Notes: generated by a model not told the origin, from the sequence alone. Positions 1 to 11,745 are shown, counted from the first letter of the stretch. The stretch: 64,000 bases of DNA from Berberis thunbergii (GCA_003290165.1 QNQO01001834.1:120776-184775); one strand, 5' to 3'. Numbers and translations: made by a program.

Positions 1-2633
1 ATGAAGAACAGAAAGCATACCTGTCGGAGGTTCAGTGAGTACTGAGCCAGAGCCCAAAAGCCTGTGTCGGTGATATTGTAGCATCGTTTCACATCTAATT
101 CCACTAAGCTTTTGCAGCCAGCAGCAATCGCGAACAATCCTGTACTTGTTACCTTAAGCAGCTTACGCATCTCTAGATCAGATAGCTCTTCTAAAGTGCC
201 AATACATTTCAACCCTTTATCAGTTATACCATTGCAGTAGCACAAGTTTAGCTTCTTTAGTTTCCTGCAGCCGTTACATAGGGCCATCAACCCAAAATCA
301 CTGATACCTGTGCATCTGCAAATGGAAATGATAATCCTCAGTTTGGCACTTACAGAAGAAAACTTGATACAATATTTTCAAGTTCTCGTTATACAGAAGA
401 GTGAACTTACCCGTATAAATCAAGTTCTTGAAGACTAATGCAGGTAGATCCAATATAAAGGAGACCTTTATCTGATACATTTACGCAAAGCCCTAGCTTC
501 AAGGATATAAGCTTTGAACATTTGGATAAATATTTGAGTCCTGAAACATAGACGAAATTACGCTAATGTTGAAATTTATTAACTTAAACAACTGGAACCA
601 TATACCAGTTCATTGATGTTTCCCTGTATTACCTTCATCGTTTACGCCACTACACTCAGTGAGATCAATCTCTTCGAGAAGGGAACAACTTGATCCAAGC
701 CGACCAAGACCCTTCTCTGTGATCAAATTACAAGACTCCAATTTAAGGCACGAGAGCTTCTTGCAAGAGTCAGCTATGGCAGAAAGCGCTGCATCAGTAA
801 CTGAATGGCAACATGTGAGATCAAGAATACTCAAGTTGACTTGGCTGGTTACAAGCTCAATGATGCCTTCATCAGTCACTCCGGCACATTTGCTCAGTCC
901 GATTTCAACCAAGTTCTTGCAGTTCGCACTGATAACACAGAGGTTTGAAGAAGACACTCGTGCAGCATCAAGTTTTATTGAACTCAAATTCTTTAAGTCC
1001 TTAAATTTTGAGACAAATGGGGTAGCGAGCTCCTGAATCAAATTTCACAAATTAAACTTTAACCAAAATACGACCAATAACAAATGCATCAACTTAATAT
1101 TCCAAAAGTACTCACTCGAAAACAGTAACTAGCAACAATTTGTTGGATATCACTGTGACCTTGAACCACTGACATTGCACCAGAGCAACTCACTTCGTTG
1201 CACCTCGACACATCAATACTCTGCACAACCATACTATTCTGTAACATAGGTAGACTTCTATTATGTGACAATTTCCTATGTTGTAACATGACAACATAGG
1301 TAGACTTCTATTCTCCAACACAAATCAAACATCATCAACAAGTATCATACACTACAGCGACACGAGGATACGCTTAAAGTGATATATACAATATCATTTT
1401 ATATCTGAATAATTTTTTACACCATATCTTATCAGAAACATGATATGTTACAATATGTATATGTTAAATTTAAGTTTCCAATGGACTATACAGCACATGT
1501 TCTGATAACAATGCTATTGAGCTACTAAGACAAAACAATCCAACTAATCCACAATTTTCCAAATCCATTTCTTAGCATTATGTCAAATGCAAAATACAAT
1601 AGCAAACCTTGATTGAGCCGCTTCCATTTCGTAGAAAATGCAAGCCCTCATCAGTCACATTATAACACGCAACCATGGACAAGTTCTCCAGCTTTCGCAG
1701 AGAAGAGATTGAGTTGAGTGATTTGTTGGTAATCTGAGAACAACCCAGATGATTGTAAAATCAATCAATTTAGCAATATAAACTATAACAGTAAGCAATC
1801 CAGATTGTAAAACTTATCAAAATAACATAACAACTAGAGTGCAATCAACCAAACTAATAAATGTACAATCGATCAAATTAGCATGTAAACTGAAAAAAAA
1901 AAAAAAAAAAATGAAGAACAACCCAGAATGTAAAATTGATCAAATTAACATAAAAACCAAACATTTGAGTGCAATATACCTTGAGATAAGAAATGTCGAG
2001 ATCCCGCAAATTCGAGCATTTCTTGGAAAGAAGCTCAATTCCAAGATCTGTGATCTCCAAACACCATTTCAAGCTCAACTTCTCCAACCCAACACACCCA
2101 ACAACAATCTTGGCCAACCCAACATCAGTGACACCAAGACACTTGACCAGCTTCAGATCTCTCAAACCCTTGGCGCAAGATAGCGCAGAGGCCTCACGAT
2201 CTCCGAGTGCACAACAGTAAGAGAGGTCTATCTCCTCCAACAACGGACACGACCGCACTACCACCTCCAAACCAGCCGATCTCAACCCAGTCGCCCTACA
2301 GAGCACTAGTTTCTTCACCTTCCGAGTCCACCCGGACCCGAACACAAACCCAACGGTCCGATAATCAATTCGGGGACACACAGACAGATCTAAATGCTCA
2401 AGATTCTTGTACCTCTTTGCTAAACTCGGTAGCGATTCGTGTCGAAACACTCGCAAACTCTTCCGATTCACCGATTCGACACGAAGGAAATCCTTACACA
2501 GTAAACGCCATGTTTTGCAATCTGAACTCTCTGTTAATTTGCTAATTATCTTTAATAGAAGATCTTCTGTTAATACATTCAAGATCAAACAAGAAGACAC
2601 CATAGCCGTACGTTTACCCATCGAGATATACAT
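1..2633 (-). CDS. F-box/LRR-repeat protein, FBL3-like (3' end outside window)
   Basis: Probable substrate-recognition subunit of an SCF ubiquitin ligase: the F-box would bind SKP1/ASK and the leucine-rich repeats the target. Exons by GT..AG borders (minus strand): 2633-1980, 1733-1608, 1220-1116, 1032-633, 540-411, 315-21. Phases join without a stop, giving 570 codons. An F-box-like segment (TEDLLLKIISKL, then WRLLCKDFLRVES) is near the N-terminus. Cysteine-rich LRRs follow, with repeated LxxLDLSxC and GVTDxG signatures such as LEHLDLSVCPRI and CVGLEKLSLKWC. The donor after base 21 leads off the window, so the last LRRs and stop are missing; relatives are roughly 650 residues. Two in-frame starts exist, at 2633 and 2621; the second (MGKRTAMVSS) is equally plausible. 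Seen: exons and repeats. Known: family role. Inferred: the FBL3 subgroup. Confidence 0.88.
1243..1312. repeat. Short direct repeat in an F-box gene intron
   Basis: A 20-base sequence beginning aacataggtagac occurs at 1243-1262 and again at 1293-1312, just upstream (gene sense) of the 105-base exon at 1220-1116. It is probably a small local duplication and has no evident function. Confidence 0.6.
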
Positions 2634-3206
2634 ACACAGCGATGATGATGATGATAATTAGGTTGGGACAAACAAGAAGAGAACCCGAAGACGAAGGTAA
2701 GGTTGACTACTGGTTTCGAAAACATGCATTAAATCTAGTCTCAATCCGAAACGGGTGTTTCTCCCGAAATGTTTTTGATTCGCTATCATCGTTTCGGATC
2801 CACCAGAACAACAACAACAACAACAAGAACAACACTATTTTCTATTAATAAATTATGACAAGAACAAGGAGCAGAGCAAGAAGATAACCAAAGCCAAACC
2901 AGAACCACCTCCACCAAATCACTCAATCTTGATGAATAGACTAAGATGAAGGTGGGGTACACTTATAGAAGAAACAATGACTAAACTACCCTTAGTGATA
3001 GAAATTTTGGAGGGGTAATTTGGGAAGGGAGGTGGGTACTGAGTACGGGGGTAACCCTGAGAAGTTGGTAGTACAGGACCGTTCTTTATATAGTACGGAA
3101 ATTAGTGGTGTGGGAGTGGTGGTGATGAAATGGTGGGGCCAGTAATGTGAACTACCCGTACATACCTATCTATACGACACCACGGAATAAAGACCTGTGT
3201 TTTTGC
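2634..3206. other. Upstream region of the F-box gene
   Basis: Non-coding. It holds short GAT and CAA microsatellite-like runs (about 2640-2660 and 2808-2835) and should contain the 5' UTR and promoter of the F-box gene. I see no clear TATA box or conserved ORF. Confidence 0.4.
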
Positions 3207-3603
3207 CTTTTGGTGCTTTGGTCTGGTGAAGTGTGAGAGTGCGTATATGAGGGAGGTGATATGTGTGGAAAAGGAGGGGGGACCTATAACAACTAAGGGT
3301 GTGTTTGGTTGTATGGAATTTTATGTTATGAAAATTAATGAGGGGACCACTATATTTTAGGCTAAATTAATATATTACTCCATATCCACCATTTGGTTTT
3401 GTGATCAATGGTGGGAATTAAAGTCTCAGGAACATGAAAATCACATGCCTTGAGGGGGCCAAGGAGTGGAATTCCCATGTTCATGAGACTTACATTTCCA
3501 CCATTAATCACATGCCTTATGGTGCTTTTGTGAAGTGTGAGAGTGCGTATATGAGGGAGGTGACATGTGGGGAAATGGAGGGGGGACCTATAACAACTAA
3601 GGG
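3207..3603. repeat. Direct repeat of about 90 bp with a 300-bp period
   Basis: A block containing gtgaagtgtgagagtgcg and ending acctataacaactaaggg is at about 3207-3302 and again at about 3515-3603 with few changes. Between them lies a segment starting gggtgtgtttggttg, a motif typical of Tourist-like MITE ends (compare 45421). A local duplication combined with a MITE-like insertion is the simplest reading. The small ORFs here show no family resemblance. Confidence 0.6.
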
Positions 3604-4475
3604 CGAAACCACCATGAATCTTCCTCGCCTCTAACTTGATCTTATCTGTCGTATTTATCATTGTGGCGACAAATTTAGATATTCTTTTTGTTCGATATGT
3701 TAAATTATATTATTTTTGTTCGATGTGTTAAATTATTATTTTTTGAAGATTACAAGAAATTCAAACTAATGATGGGAGGATATCTTATCATTTTGTTTGT
3801 TTGTATATTAGTGCATGGGCGATTTGAAAGATACAGTAGAATGAGATTAGGGAATTAGGTTTACAATAATGTTTGAGCGAGTTTTTTTACAATTATATAT
3901 AAATTTTGTGATCATTTCATCATTTTTTTCGAGATCATGCTATATCAACCTGATTATAAAACATAGTTACAAAAATCTAATTTTCTAACATTTTTTAATT
4001 TAATATGATTACAATTAGAAGAGACACAAGACATTCTAATGTTTTATTTACTTAATTGTTGATATTACTGTGAGGGTGGTTTATCAAACACTTGTATCAG
4101 GTATGGATTCAACCATGACATTAGTTTTATAATTTGGATAAGGTAAAGTTTAGTTAGATATTTTAGGAATTACGAGGTAGTTAGGTGTGGCATTCATGGA
4201 AGACAAAATTAGCTAACCCTCTGTAAAAAAAAATAAAAAAAATAAAAAAAAATAAAAATAAAAATAAAAATCATCGCATGCATCCATGATGCAATATGTC
4301 CTTGTCGACCATGTTGTGTTACGATTTGGTTGAAATTTGAAGTTTGAAAAACAGCACCAGCTAACTACCATAAGTTCACAATTGGGCAGGTCGACAGACA
4401 AATTAAACAGAAGTAAAAGGACATGCAGCACAACTACTAGTCCAGTATGATGTCCATTTTTCTTGTCGAGTTATT

Positions 4476-4653
4476 CTACATGGCGAGGAAATGAGCGAGG
4501 AAACTAGCGTGGGGAGTGAGGTGGAAGGGGGAACCGTTCACCCCCCTCAGGATGTAGGTCGTTTTTTTAGTGCGTATTTCGAGAGAGTGAACGATTTCCC
4601 CCCTCCACCTCACTTCCCTCGCTGGTTTCCTCGCTCATTTCCTCGACATCTAG
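4476..4653. mobile_element. Near-palindromic MITE-like element, copy A
   Basis: The left arm starts ctacatggcgaggaaatgag and the right arm is its near-perfect inverse, ending in ctcgacatctag. The arms extend about 65 bases and would fold into one long hairpin. Both arms contain gcgaggaaac and a GAGGTGGA-like block. Copy B at 43399-43582 has the same organisation (CTA..TAG ends, cgagg(g)aa arms). No transposase is present, and the target duplication is unclear, so the superfamily is left open. Confidence 0.65.
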
Positions 4654-5935
4654 AATTTTGCTTTCTTGTCACACTCACAAGACAAGACACAATAATACTT
4701 GTAATATGGAGTCTTCACCTCTCAAACTCCTCGGTGAGATATACCTTAACGCGGTGTTTTGGTCTATACTACAAAACTTGCTTACGGGTTATTTTAAGTC
4801 GATTTTGAGAGTGACGTTTATTGTGTGTTTAACGTGTGAGCTGCTAAATGATTAATGTTGCTTACTATCCTCCTCAAGTAGTATATAAGTAGATTTATAT
4901 TGGTAATCACTTTATCATATTTAAATACAACATGAGGGTTAGAAGAAACAAACAACCATCATATAGTTTTATTTGTTATTTTTATAGGTTTATTTAGAGT
5001 TTTGATGTACTTAAATGTTTTATACTGTAATATTTTGATAATTAAATGATAATTTTGGTGTATGGAGATATTATGTGGTGTTCATGACATTGATTGTCAT
5101 TATAAATTTTTATGACAGGTTCTTCAGACAGGTTTTAATATTGAAATATATAGGAAAAATTCTGTCGAAATTTTGATTTTTTAATTGTTCAAAAGTTATT
5201 TTGGCCTAATGGTATTGTAAGTCTATTTAATTGTTCATGACATTGATTGTCATTATAGTCACTTATGTGAAGTATAATTTCTAAAGACATGTTCAGACAA
5301 ATTACTTTATTCAAAAAATGACATTTTTTTTAATATAATGATATTGCGTGCATGTCTCTTCGACTATTTAAAACCATGTTCTACTACAAAACCTCTTTTA
5401 ATATTGAAAACGGTGATTATATATTGCGTTGAAGCAACAATTTTTTGTGAATGCCAAATTATGTGAGGTACAAATGCTTATGACAAGTTTAAATATTGAA
5501 AAGGGAGAAACTCTGTAAAAATTTTAAATATTTTTAATTTGTGTAAAAAATTCATCTTGATATTATTCTAAACCGAATATGCCATCATGTTTGCCCTAAT
5601 TAAATTATGTTTCTTCAACTGCTATTTTACTAAACCGGACATCAATTTCAGCCAAAACTCACTTGGACAAACATGAAATATTTCTTAATATTGAATTCTT
5701 TACTTCTTATTTTTAATTAAGCTGACATTTGATGGAGATTAAATTCCTTAGCACAATGGTTGCATTGATCAGTTTAATTAATATTGTTTTACTGTTAAAG
5801 AGTATTAACTTTTTACAAAATTAATTCATCATAACTGTTGTAATGGACATTCATGCAAGTGTTTTTAGAAATTGAAATAAAACCTCAAATGTGAGTATTC
5901 GACATAGCCGTGAAGGTAGGATGTAATATGCGATA
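4654..5935. other. AT-rich intergenic stretch
   Basis: No gene is recognised. Phrases such as catgacattgattgtcatta recur near 5086 and 5236, suggesting old repeat material. It may be the body of a Helitron-like element ending at 5962, but its 5' end was not found. Confidence 0.4.
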
Positions 5936-5962
5936 GTGCCAACGGCACGAATATTACACTAG
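5936..5962 (+). mobile_element. Helitron-like 3' terminus
   Basis: A perfect five-base-pair stem (gtgcc aac ggcac, 5936-5948) is followed ten bases later by CTAG at 5959-5962 and then a T. A hairpin about 10-12 bases before CTRR-T is the usual 3' end of Helitrons. A motif this short can occur by chance, so this is a candidate only. Confidence 0.4.
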
Positions 5963-6710
5963 TCTATATTACAATTCAGAATGATGTTTTACTATTCGTT
6001 GCTAACTAAGACAAAGTCAAATTGAAAGGATTAGAGATAAAAGATGGTTAGGATTAAAAGTTGGAAAATATGTTGAATTTGAGGGTTGAAATTCATTTAG
6101 CATATTTGTAAATATAGAATATGTAGAAGGGCAAAAATAATTTAAAAAATTGAAAAAAATTTGGTGGAATGTACATGTGGCAGAGATAAAGTATTGTGTT
6201 TTTCTTTTAGCAAATTGAAAATTATCATAACTACTTACATCGTCGTCGAATTTTTGTAAACTTAGTATCCTTGAAATGCATTTTTGAAGATCTTTCCAAC
6301 AAAATCAATTATCAATACAAACTCCAAAATTTTAAAAATATATATTTTATAAAAAGGTATTTCACGTCTTCAATATTTTTCAAAGCAATGAGACAGACTT
6401 ATCATACCAGAAAAAAAAATGAGTCGAATATCTTAAAGCACATTTAAACAAAAACCCTAAACTTCATATTTTGACGAATTCAAATATTGGAGGAAAAGTC
6501 ATTCTCGACATTTAAATATTTTCTCCAACTGATTCAAATTGAGTGAGTGTAACCCTAAATTTTATAATATATATTTTTACTTTAAAATATGTTTTGCATT
6601 TCAATATTGATTGAGAGCGAAAATGATGATTGTGACGGAGGTGTTAAGTAACAAAATGTTTAATAAAAATAAAATTATGTGGAGTGTCAACGGCACGGGC
6701 CATACTCTAA
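5963..6710 (+). mobile_element. Candidate short non-autonomous Helitron
   Basis: It begins TCTATATTAC, similar to plant Helitron 5' ends, directly after the previous terminus. It ends with gtgtc aac ggcac (6684-6696, one G:T pair) and CTAA at 6707-6710. The shared caacggcacg core with the terminus at 5936 suggests one family in tandem. The base after CTAA is G rather than the expected T, which weakens the call. No coding content. Confidence 0.35.
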
Positions 6711-6999
6711 GTATGATTACAATCTGAAGAGACATGACATTCTAATATTTTATTTACTTAATTGTTGATATTATTGTGATGGTGGTTTATCAAACTCTTG
6801 TATCTGGTATTGATTCAAGCATGAAATAAGACTTGTAGATGTTTTAAGTAGTTTTATAATTTCGATTGGGTAAGTTTAGTTAGATGTTTTAGGAATGAAA
6901 AAATTATGAGGTACTTAAGTGTAGCACTCATAGAGGACAATATTAAATAAAGACGTTTAATGTAATTTGGTCGCGTACGGAGGAGATCAAGCACGACCT

Positions 7000-7215
7000 A
7001 TTAGAAAATGTTTAAATTGACAAGTTAATGGAAGATATAGACAGAGGGGACGACCGTTGACAATTTGGAAAAATGCGCTGAAAGAAGACATCTTTGAGCT
7101 GAAATTAGGTGAGGATGTGTGAAAAATTGAATGGCTTGGAGAACCAAAATCTATATAACTGACCCCAAAAGTATCAGGAATAGACTTTGATGATGATGAT
7201 TGAGCAAGTTTAGTT
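7000..7215 (+). mobile_element. RTE-type LINE 3' tail (degraded)
   Basis: The plus strand reads a decayed reverse-transcriptase C-terminus (GRPLTIWKNALKEDIFELKL) and continues to gaatggcttggagaaccaaa, then gactttgatgatgatgattg. The last part matches the reverse complement of the small insertion at 15936-16039, which ends in the same GAT-repeat tail. A stop codon interrupts the reading. It is a dead 5'-truncated copy. Confidence 0.5.
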
Positions 7216-8846
7216 ATTATAACAAAGAATTCTTCTGGTTTGTGCATCTATTAATGTAGGACGTCTAGACTGTAATAATTTTTAAACAAACCATAATCAG
7301 CAAAATCATATTTTAAATTTAAAACGAATTAAATTGTCTTAATTTATTTAGGGAAGATAGCAGAGGATAAATTTGGGACCTTCCACGTAAACAACGTTAA
7401 ATCGGGTGTCAGAGAGTTTGTTTTTCTTCAAAAAATAAAAATAAACATGGGGTCTCATTTGGTTGCACGGAAAGTAGATATGGAAATTGAAACCGATTTC
7501 GAGGCCTTCATGATAGTCAGGCTTGCACTGAAACTGCCAGAATTTAGACCGTCGGTGCACACTCGAAAGCAAATACTCAGGGAAACGAAAACAGATTATC
7601 AACATCTCTCCCCTGCGATTGTAGCAGTCTGTCCAAATATCCTGATTAGGTTTCGATCCTTTAGCATGATTTAATCCTTGAACACCTATTTTTAAGGTCA
7701 ATTCTTAATACCAATAGAGGGGAAGGTCAAAGAAACTGAATTACATCCCTAACTCTTCACTTTAGAACCTACAACTGTCTACAAAATGGGAGACCCAAAT
7801 GAACTATTATATACAACGAGATGGTTTTGTTTCACTGCAAGAATGCTTATGCAGAGGAAGCTGCAAGTAACCTAGCCCATCTGTTATAGTATCTGAAGCC
7901 ATGGATATAGAATGCAAGATAGAATGGTTAGTCATAAAACTGTTTTCCAATGTCCTCTACAACACGATGGACAATATGCATAAGTTAGACAAGCAAACAT
8001 TACTGACTCCATGAGCCCTAATTTGTCTTCTCATCGTATTTCTCTGTTTTCCACGTCCCAAGGCAAAAAACAATCAGTGAAGCGACTCTTCGTCAATCTC
8101 CAAAGTATCACACAGCCAACAACTATGTCAAAGCCCTCACCAACTTCTTAGCCCCATCTACTACGTCATAATATGAGCACCCTCGACGGCCAAAGTGTAG
8201 AGATATAAAATTGCCTTAGCTCCTGACATTTTCAAGACAATCTAAGTTAACTCATCAAAGTACATACCAAATGATGAGAGACTGTAACATACAGACTTTC
8301 AAACAAATGACCAGCAATGAATCATAATGAAGCTTGCTTTGCTAAATTTTGAATAAGCTAGATCCGAATTTTCCTCTGGGAAAACGTAAGGCCAAATACA
8401 ACATCTGGTCCATTGCCACCAAATTCAAACTTCTCCCAAACCCAACATCATGGTCTTATCATCAAGGAACTTTGCCTAAAATTCTCTACCTTAAAATCCA
8501 ATGACGTATGAGAACTTAACAAATAAGCAATTCATCTAACAAAAGTGCGATCATAGAAAAATTACTGCACAATGTCATAGATTAACAGCAAGTGAAAGAG
8601 TTGAGTCTGGTAAAATTATGCAATATTTTACCATTACAATCACAGCTGTTTGAAGGCAATCAAGTTTGCGAGGGGTAAACGCAGGAAGCCAACATAAAAG
8701 AATTGAAAACATGACACGGAATGATCTATTGATATATGCAAATAGCTTCTAAAATAGACATTTCATCTAACTTCATATCCATGTCACTATAAAAACATCA
8801 TTTCCACAAACCTTGATGCATTTCGGAAGATCCATTTTATGCAATT
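7216..8846. other. Non-coding region downstream of the MORF gene
   Basis: Mostly 3' UTR or intergenic sequence of the minus-strand gene beginning at 10115. Short ORFs at 7348-7701 overlap on both strands and show no recognisable family. Confidence 0.4.
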
Positions 8847-8895
8847 TTACCCTGAATACTCATGGGCCACTCCTATTGAATTCTCCTTGTCCAAA

Positions 8896-10115
8896 TTAGG
8901 GCTCTCTAGCTCCACCTTGAAATGAACCTTGCCCGCCCATCGTGTTTGTTTGAACACCGGGCTCTCTTCTTTGCATTGGTTCTCTCCTCTCAACCTGCAT
9001 TGTTTTTCCCTGCGCCTATCATACCTTGGGCGAGGTCCGCAATTGTTTTGCTGCCTTTGGCCAAAACGATATTGCAGCCTAGGGATGACTTTCCCATCAA
9101 CAAAAAAATTCCCTAACACACAAAAACTTGCACATTTTTACATTCATACCATCAGTTTGAACAAAAAACGTAAATCAACTTGACTTGAGGGATACCCACC
9201 TCCATAATCTTTGTTGGGAACATCCATATACAAATCGGGCAATACCCAAAGAACACCAGGCAGGCCTCTTCATGCCAAATATCACCAATTCAATAACACC
9301 CCATTTACTCTAATCAAAACATAACACACTCCCAAACCTAAAACCACCCAACAATGAATACCTTTAACATTGTGCGAAAGTTTTTCCGAGATCAAAGCTC
9401 CAAAACCAGTATAGGTAGAAGTACAAACCGAATAAATCTTCATCTTTGCCTCCTCCTCACTAATACCAATTCCACAGAAAACAATAAAACATCGAATATT
9501 TCACAAACTGAAAACAAGAATATCAAAATTCTTCTCATTTTCACTAATACCCATTGCTCAGAAGACAAATAAAACATCAAAAAGTTTCAAAATGATAACA
9601 AAAATAATGAAATTTGCTCATCTTTACTAATACCCATTGCTTAGAATACAAACAAAGCATGAAAAAGTTCACAAATTGAAAACGAAAACAATGAACTTAG
9701 CTCATCTTCAGTAATACCCATTGTCCAAAACATTAAAAAAAAATTCAAAATTCGAAACAACAAATGAGACTGAAACAAGAAAAAAAAAAAAAAAACGAAC
9801 CTTCCAACAACAGAAGCAAGGGTCTTGACATACGAAGCGACCATCACCTCTTCAGAGGGCTTGGGGTCGTTCTGAAACTCCATGACGATGAGCCAGTGCT
9901 CGTAGTCGCACCCATCGAGGAGAATGGTTTCCTTGGGTGGTCTATTGCTCCAGTTCGGCGAGGGGTCGTTCAAGGGAGAGTAACCTGAACCAGAGGATTT
10001 GGGGCGAGTTGAGAAGGGTCGTGACTCGGGGCTGAGTTGCTTGTGCTGAAGGAGATGGGGAAGAAGAGAGAGCTTGAGAGAGGATTGTTCCGAGGGGTCT
10101 TCGTGCTAAAGCCAT
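8896..10115 (-). CDS. MORF/DAG-like organellar RNA-editing factor
   Basis: MORF proteins work with PPR proteins in C-to-U editing in plastids and mitochondria. Exons (minus): 10115-9801, 9459-9362, 9265-9200, 9112-8896. Conserved blocks appear in order: [21 protein letters not shown] and a VMEF stretch in exon 1, [12 protein letters not shown] and [12 protein letters not shown] in exon 2, [11 protein letters not shown] and VPNKDYGG in exon 3, [10 protein letters not shown] in exon 4. The N-terminus from ATG 10115 is Ser/Ala/Arg-rich, like a transit peptide. Two frame breaks are read: one extra C in the run at 10028-10031 and one missing A in the run at 9003-9007. Allowing both, length is about 231 residues, normal for the family. 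As read, translation stops at 9942. Exon 4 uncorrected runs to 8847. It is either a recent pseudogene or has consensus errors; the latter seems likelier. Confidence 0.82.
9445..9745 (-). repeat. Four-copy 83-84-bp tandem repeat at MORF exon 2 acceptor
   Basis: The block containing (minus sense) GGTATTAG and a purine-rich start recurs with plus-strand anchors at 9460, 9544, 9627 and 9711, spaced 84, 83 and 84. The copy at 9460 is the real exon 2 acceptor. The others lie upstream in intron 1 and are degenerate, carrying TTAG at 9544 and 9627 and TTAC at 9711. Confidence 0.8.
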
Positions 10116-10253
10116 TGTTTCAGCTTCTCGGTTTTGTTTCTACTAATTCTTAAGAGCCAGGGCCGCGCCAGGCCTGGCCCAATACCGTCCATCATCCTCA
10201 AGATGCTGGCCTGCCTTTCTAGACCAGCTCATTTTGCTTTTCACTTCGCAGTT

Positions 10254-11005
10254 TAGGGTAGGGCTCGGCAGGTACCGGAACGTTTAGCCCAAACCGAGGA
10301 CCGGTCCAATATTTTAATACCCAAAATTTTAAAGTCTGTGCCTGGTCTGGGTGAATGAACTGAAAGGAAATTTCGCAACCGGGAAGACAAAGACATACGA
10401 ATGGAGAGCGAAGCAGTTGAAGAGCATGTTGAAGATGATTGACGAGAGAGAGCATGAAATCATCGAAGCACTGAGGAAGGATCTCAATAAGCCTCAACTT
10501 GAGGCCTTCGTGTCGGAGGTTTGATCTCCCTCTATCTCAACTTTTCTGAATTTGAATTTGAATTTAAAAAGAGAAAATTGTTTTTCTTTCATGTGTGTGA
10601 GTTTGCTTAATCTGACCGAATTGCGTTGATAGTTTCATTGAATTGATAGAGAAAGTACAGATTTTGATTGAATTTGAGTTGTTGAAATAATTTGGATTCA
10701 AAATCTGTTTGAAGAAATTTTCAGGACAGCTGAGCTATAGACACTTTCTATATTGTTTGAGAGATTGGTTTGAATTGGATGTTGAATTGTACTATGTGTG
10801 AATTGCGAATAAAAGGATTTGTTGTAGATTTGAAACTATTTGGAACCGTAGGAACCGGACAGTTTCAAACGGTTCGAGTTAGGTTCAGTTCCAATGTTCA
10901 AAATGAGGGGATCCGGACCGAACCAGATCCCCGTTAATTTTAAACGGTTCGCGTTAGGTTCCTCAAATTTTGAAACCGATCGGGACCGTGCCCACCCTTA
11001 CCTTT
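10254..11005. mobile_element. hAT-like non-autonomous element carrying an ALDH3 exon
   Basis: The left end reads agggtagggctcggcaggt and the inverse of the right end reads aagggtgggcacggtcccg, similar to plant hAT-like ends of the AGGGGTGGGCA type. GC-rich ..accgg.. blocks lie just inside both ends. An aldehyde dehydrogenase exon lies between them. No clean 8-base target duplication was found, so borders are approximate. Confidence 0.4.
10351..10518 (+). pseudogene. ALDH3-family first-exon fragment
   Basis: The plus strand reads VNELKGNFATGKTKTYEWRA, followed by KQLKSMLKMIDEREHE and RKDLNKPQLEAFVSEV, the start of a plant family 3 aldehyde dehydrogenase (ALDH3F/H type). A GT donor follows at 10519 and intron-like sequence continues. 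No start codon is in frame just upstream, and no further ALDH exon, catalytic Cys or Glu region occurs nearby. It is therefore a captured or transposed exon and cannot encode the enzyme. The open frame suggests the event is not very old. Confidence 0.75.
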
Positions 11006-11027
11006 GTCCATGTTCAAGGAACATAGT

Positions 11028-11136
11028 GTCTTTAAAAGTGTTCCATGTATGATGCTAAAATGGTATACAAACTCTGTTTATGTGATCAGAACTTTGGTTG
11101 AAACACTGAACTTGAGGAAATGAACACTTTTAAAGA
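11028..11136. repeat. Short inverted repeat
   Basis: The sequence gtgtctttaaaagtgttc near 11028 is repeated in inverse as gaacacttttaaagac near 11118, leaving a loop of about 70 bases. It is probably part of a repeat element; a hairpin transcript is possible but unsupported. Confidence 0.5.
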
Positions 11137-11205
11137 CAGAGTCGGGCGGGGCTGCTTACCCGACGGGCTTCAGAAATGGAAACCAAGGCCCAGACCAGAA
11201 ACTTC

Positions 11206-11229
11206 GGGGGGGGGGGGGGGGGGGGGGGG
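11206..11229 (+). repeat. 24-base poly-G run
   Basis: An uninterrupted run of 24 G. Such a tract can form a G-quadruplex and is hard to sequence, so its length is unreliable. Confidence 0.9.
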
Positions 11230-11465
11230 CGAGCTTTTAAAATCGAAACATTTATAATTAATAAAAACCGATCCAAACCGACCCGATCGGTTCGGTTGTC
11301 GGTTCGATCCTAAATGCCACCCCTAGTTTAGGATATAAGAAGGGTTTTAGACATGTCCATATCCACTGGGTAATGGGTCGGATTGTGTGTCGGGTTATCT
11401 CAAGTTAATGGGTCATTTTGGCAAAATCCAAACCCGTTTATTTATTGAGGACTATCGTGTTGAAA

Positions 11466-11745
11466 TTAGGGTTGAAAACTGAACCATCGGTTTTCAAAAT
11501 TTTCAAACCGAACCGACCGACTATTTTAAACATATTATATTATTTTTATATAAAATATATATTATTTATTATATATATTCGGTCGATTCGATTTGGTCGA
11601 ATATAATCGCATAGACACCGAAAACCGAACAGACCACTTTGATTTTGAGTTTTTTAAAATCGTAACCAAACCAAACCAAACCAATCGATTCAATTTTGAT
11701 CAATTCGGTCAGTTTAATCGAATTCATGGGTTTTTTGTTCAACCT
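11466..11745. mobile_element. hAT-like MITE candidate
   Basis: The left end agggttgaaaactgaacc is roughly matched by the inverse of the right end (taggttgaacaaaaaaccc). The interior is rich in cggtt/aaccg blocks in both orientations. No transposase; target duplication not resolved. Confidence 0.35.

Larger units (their letters stand above)
4005..6952. repeat. Pair of direct repeats of about 200-240 bp flanking 2.5 kb
   Basis: About 4005-4206 and about 6712-6952 share a similar sequence (gattacaat, acattctaat, tttatttacttaattgttga, ggtggtttatcaaac) with indels. The second copy begins directly after the Helitron-like end at 6710. They could be copies of an unknown repeat or remnants of a duplication. 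No coding potential is seen between them. Confidence 0.55.

Noticed and set aside
659..1036. 125-codon plus-strand ORF
   Set aside because: It is the antisense shadow of F-box gene exon 633-1032, which has clear LRR coding on the minus strand.
2207..2545. Plus-strand ORFs over the F-box first exon
   Set aside because: Shadows of minus-strand exon 1.
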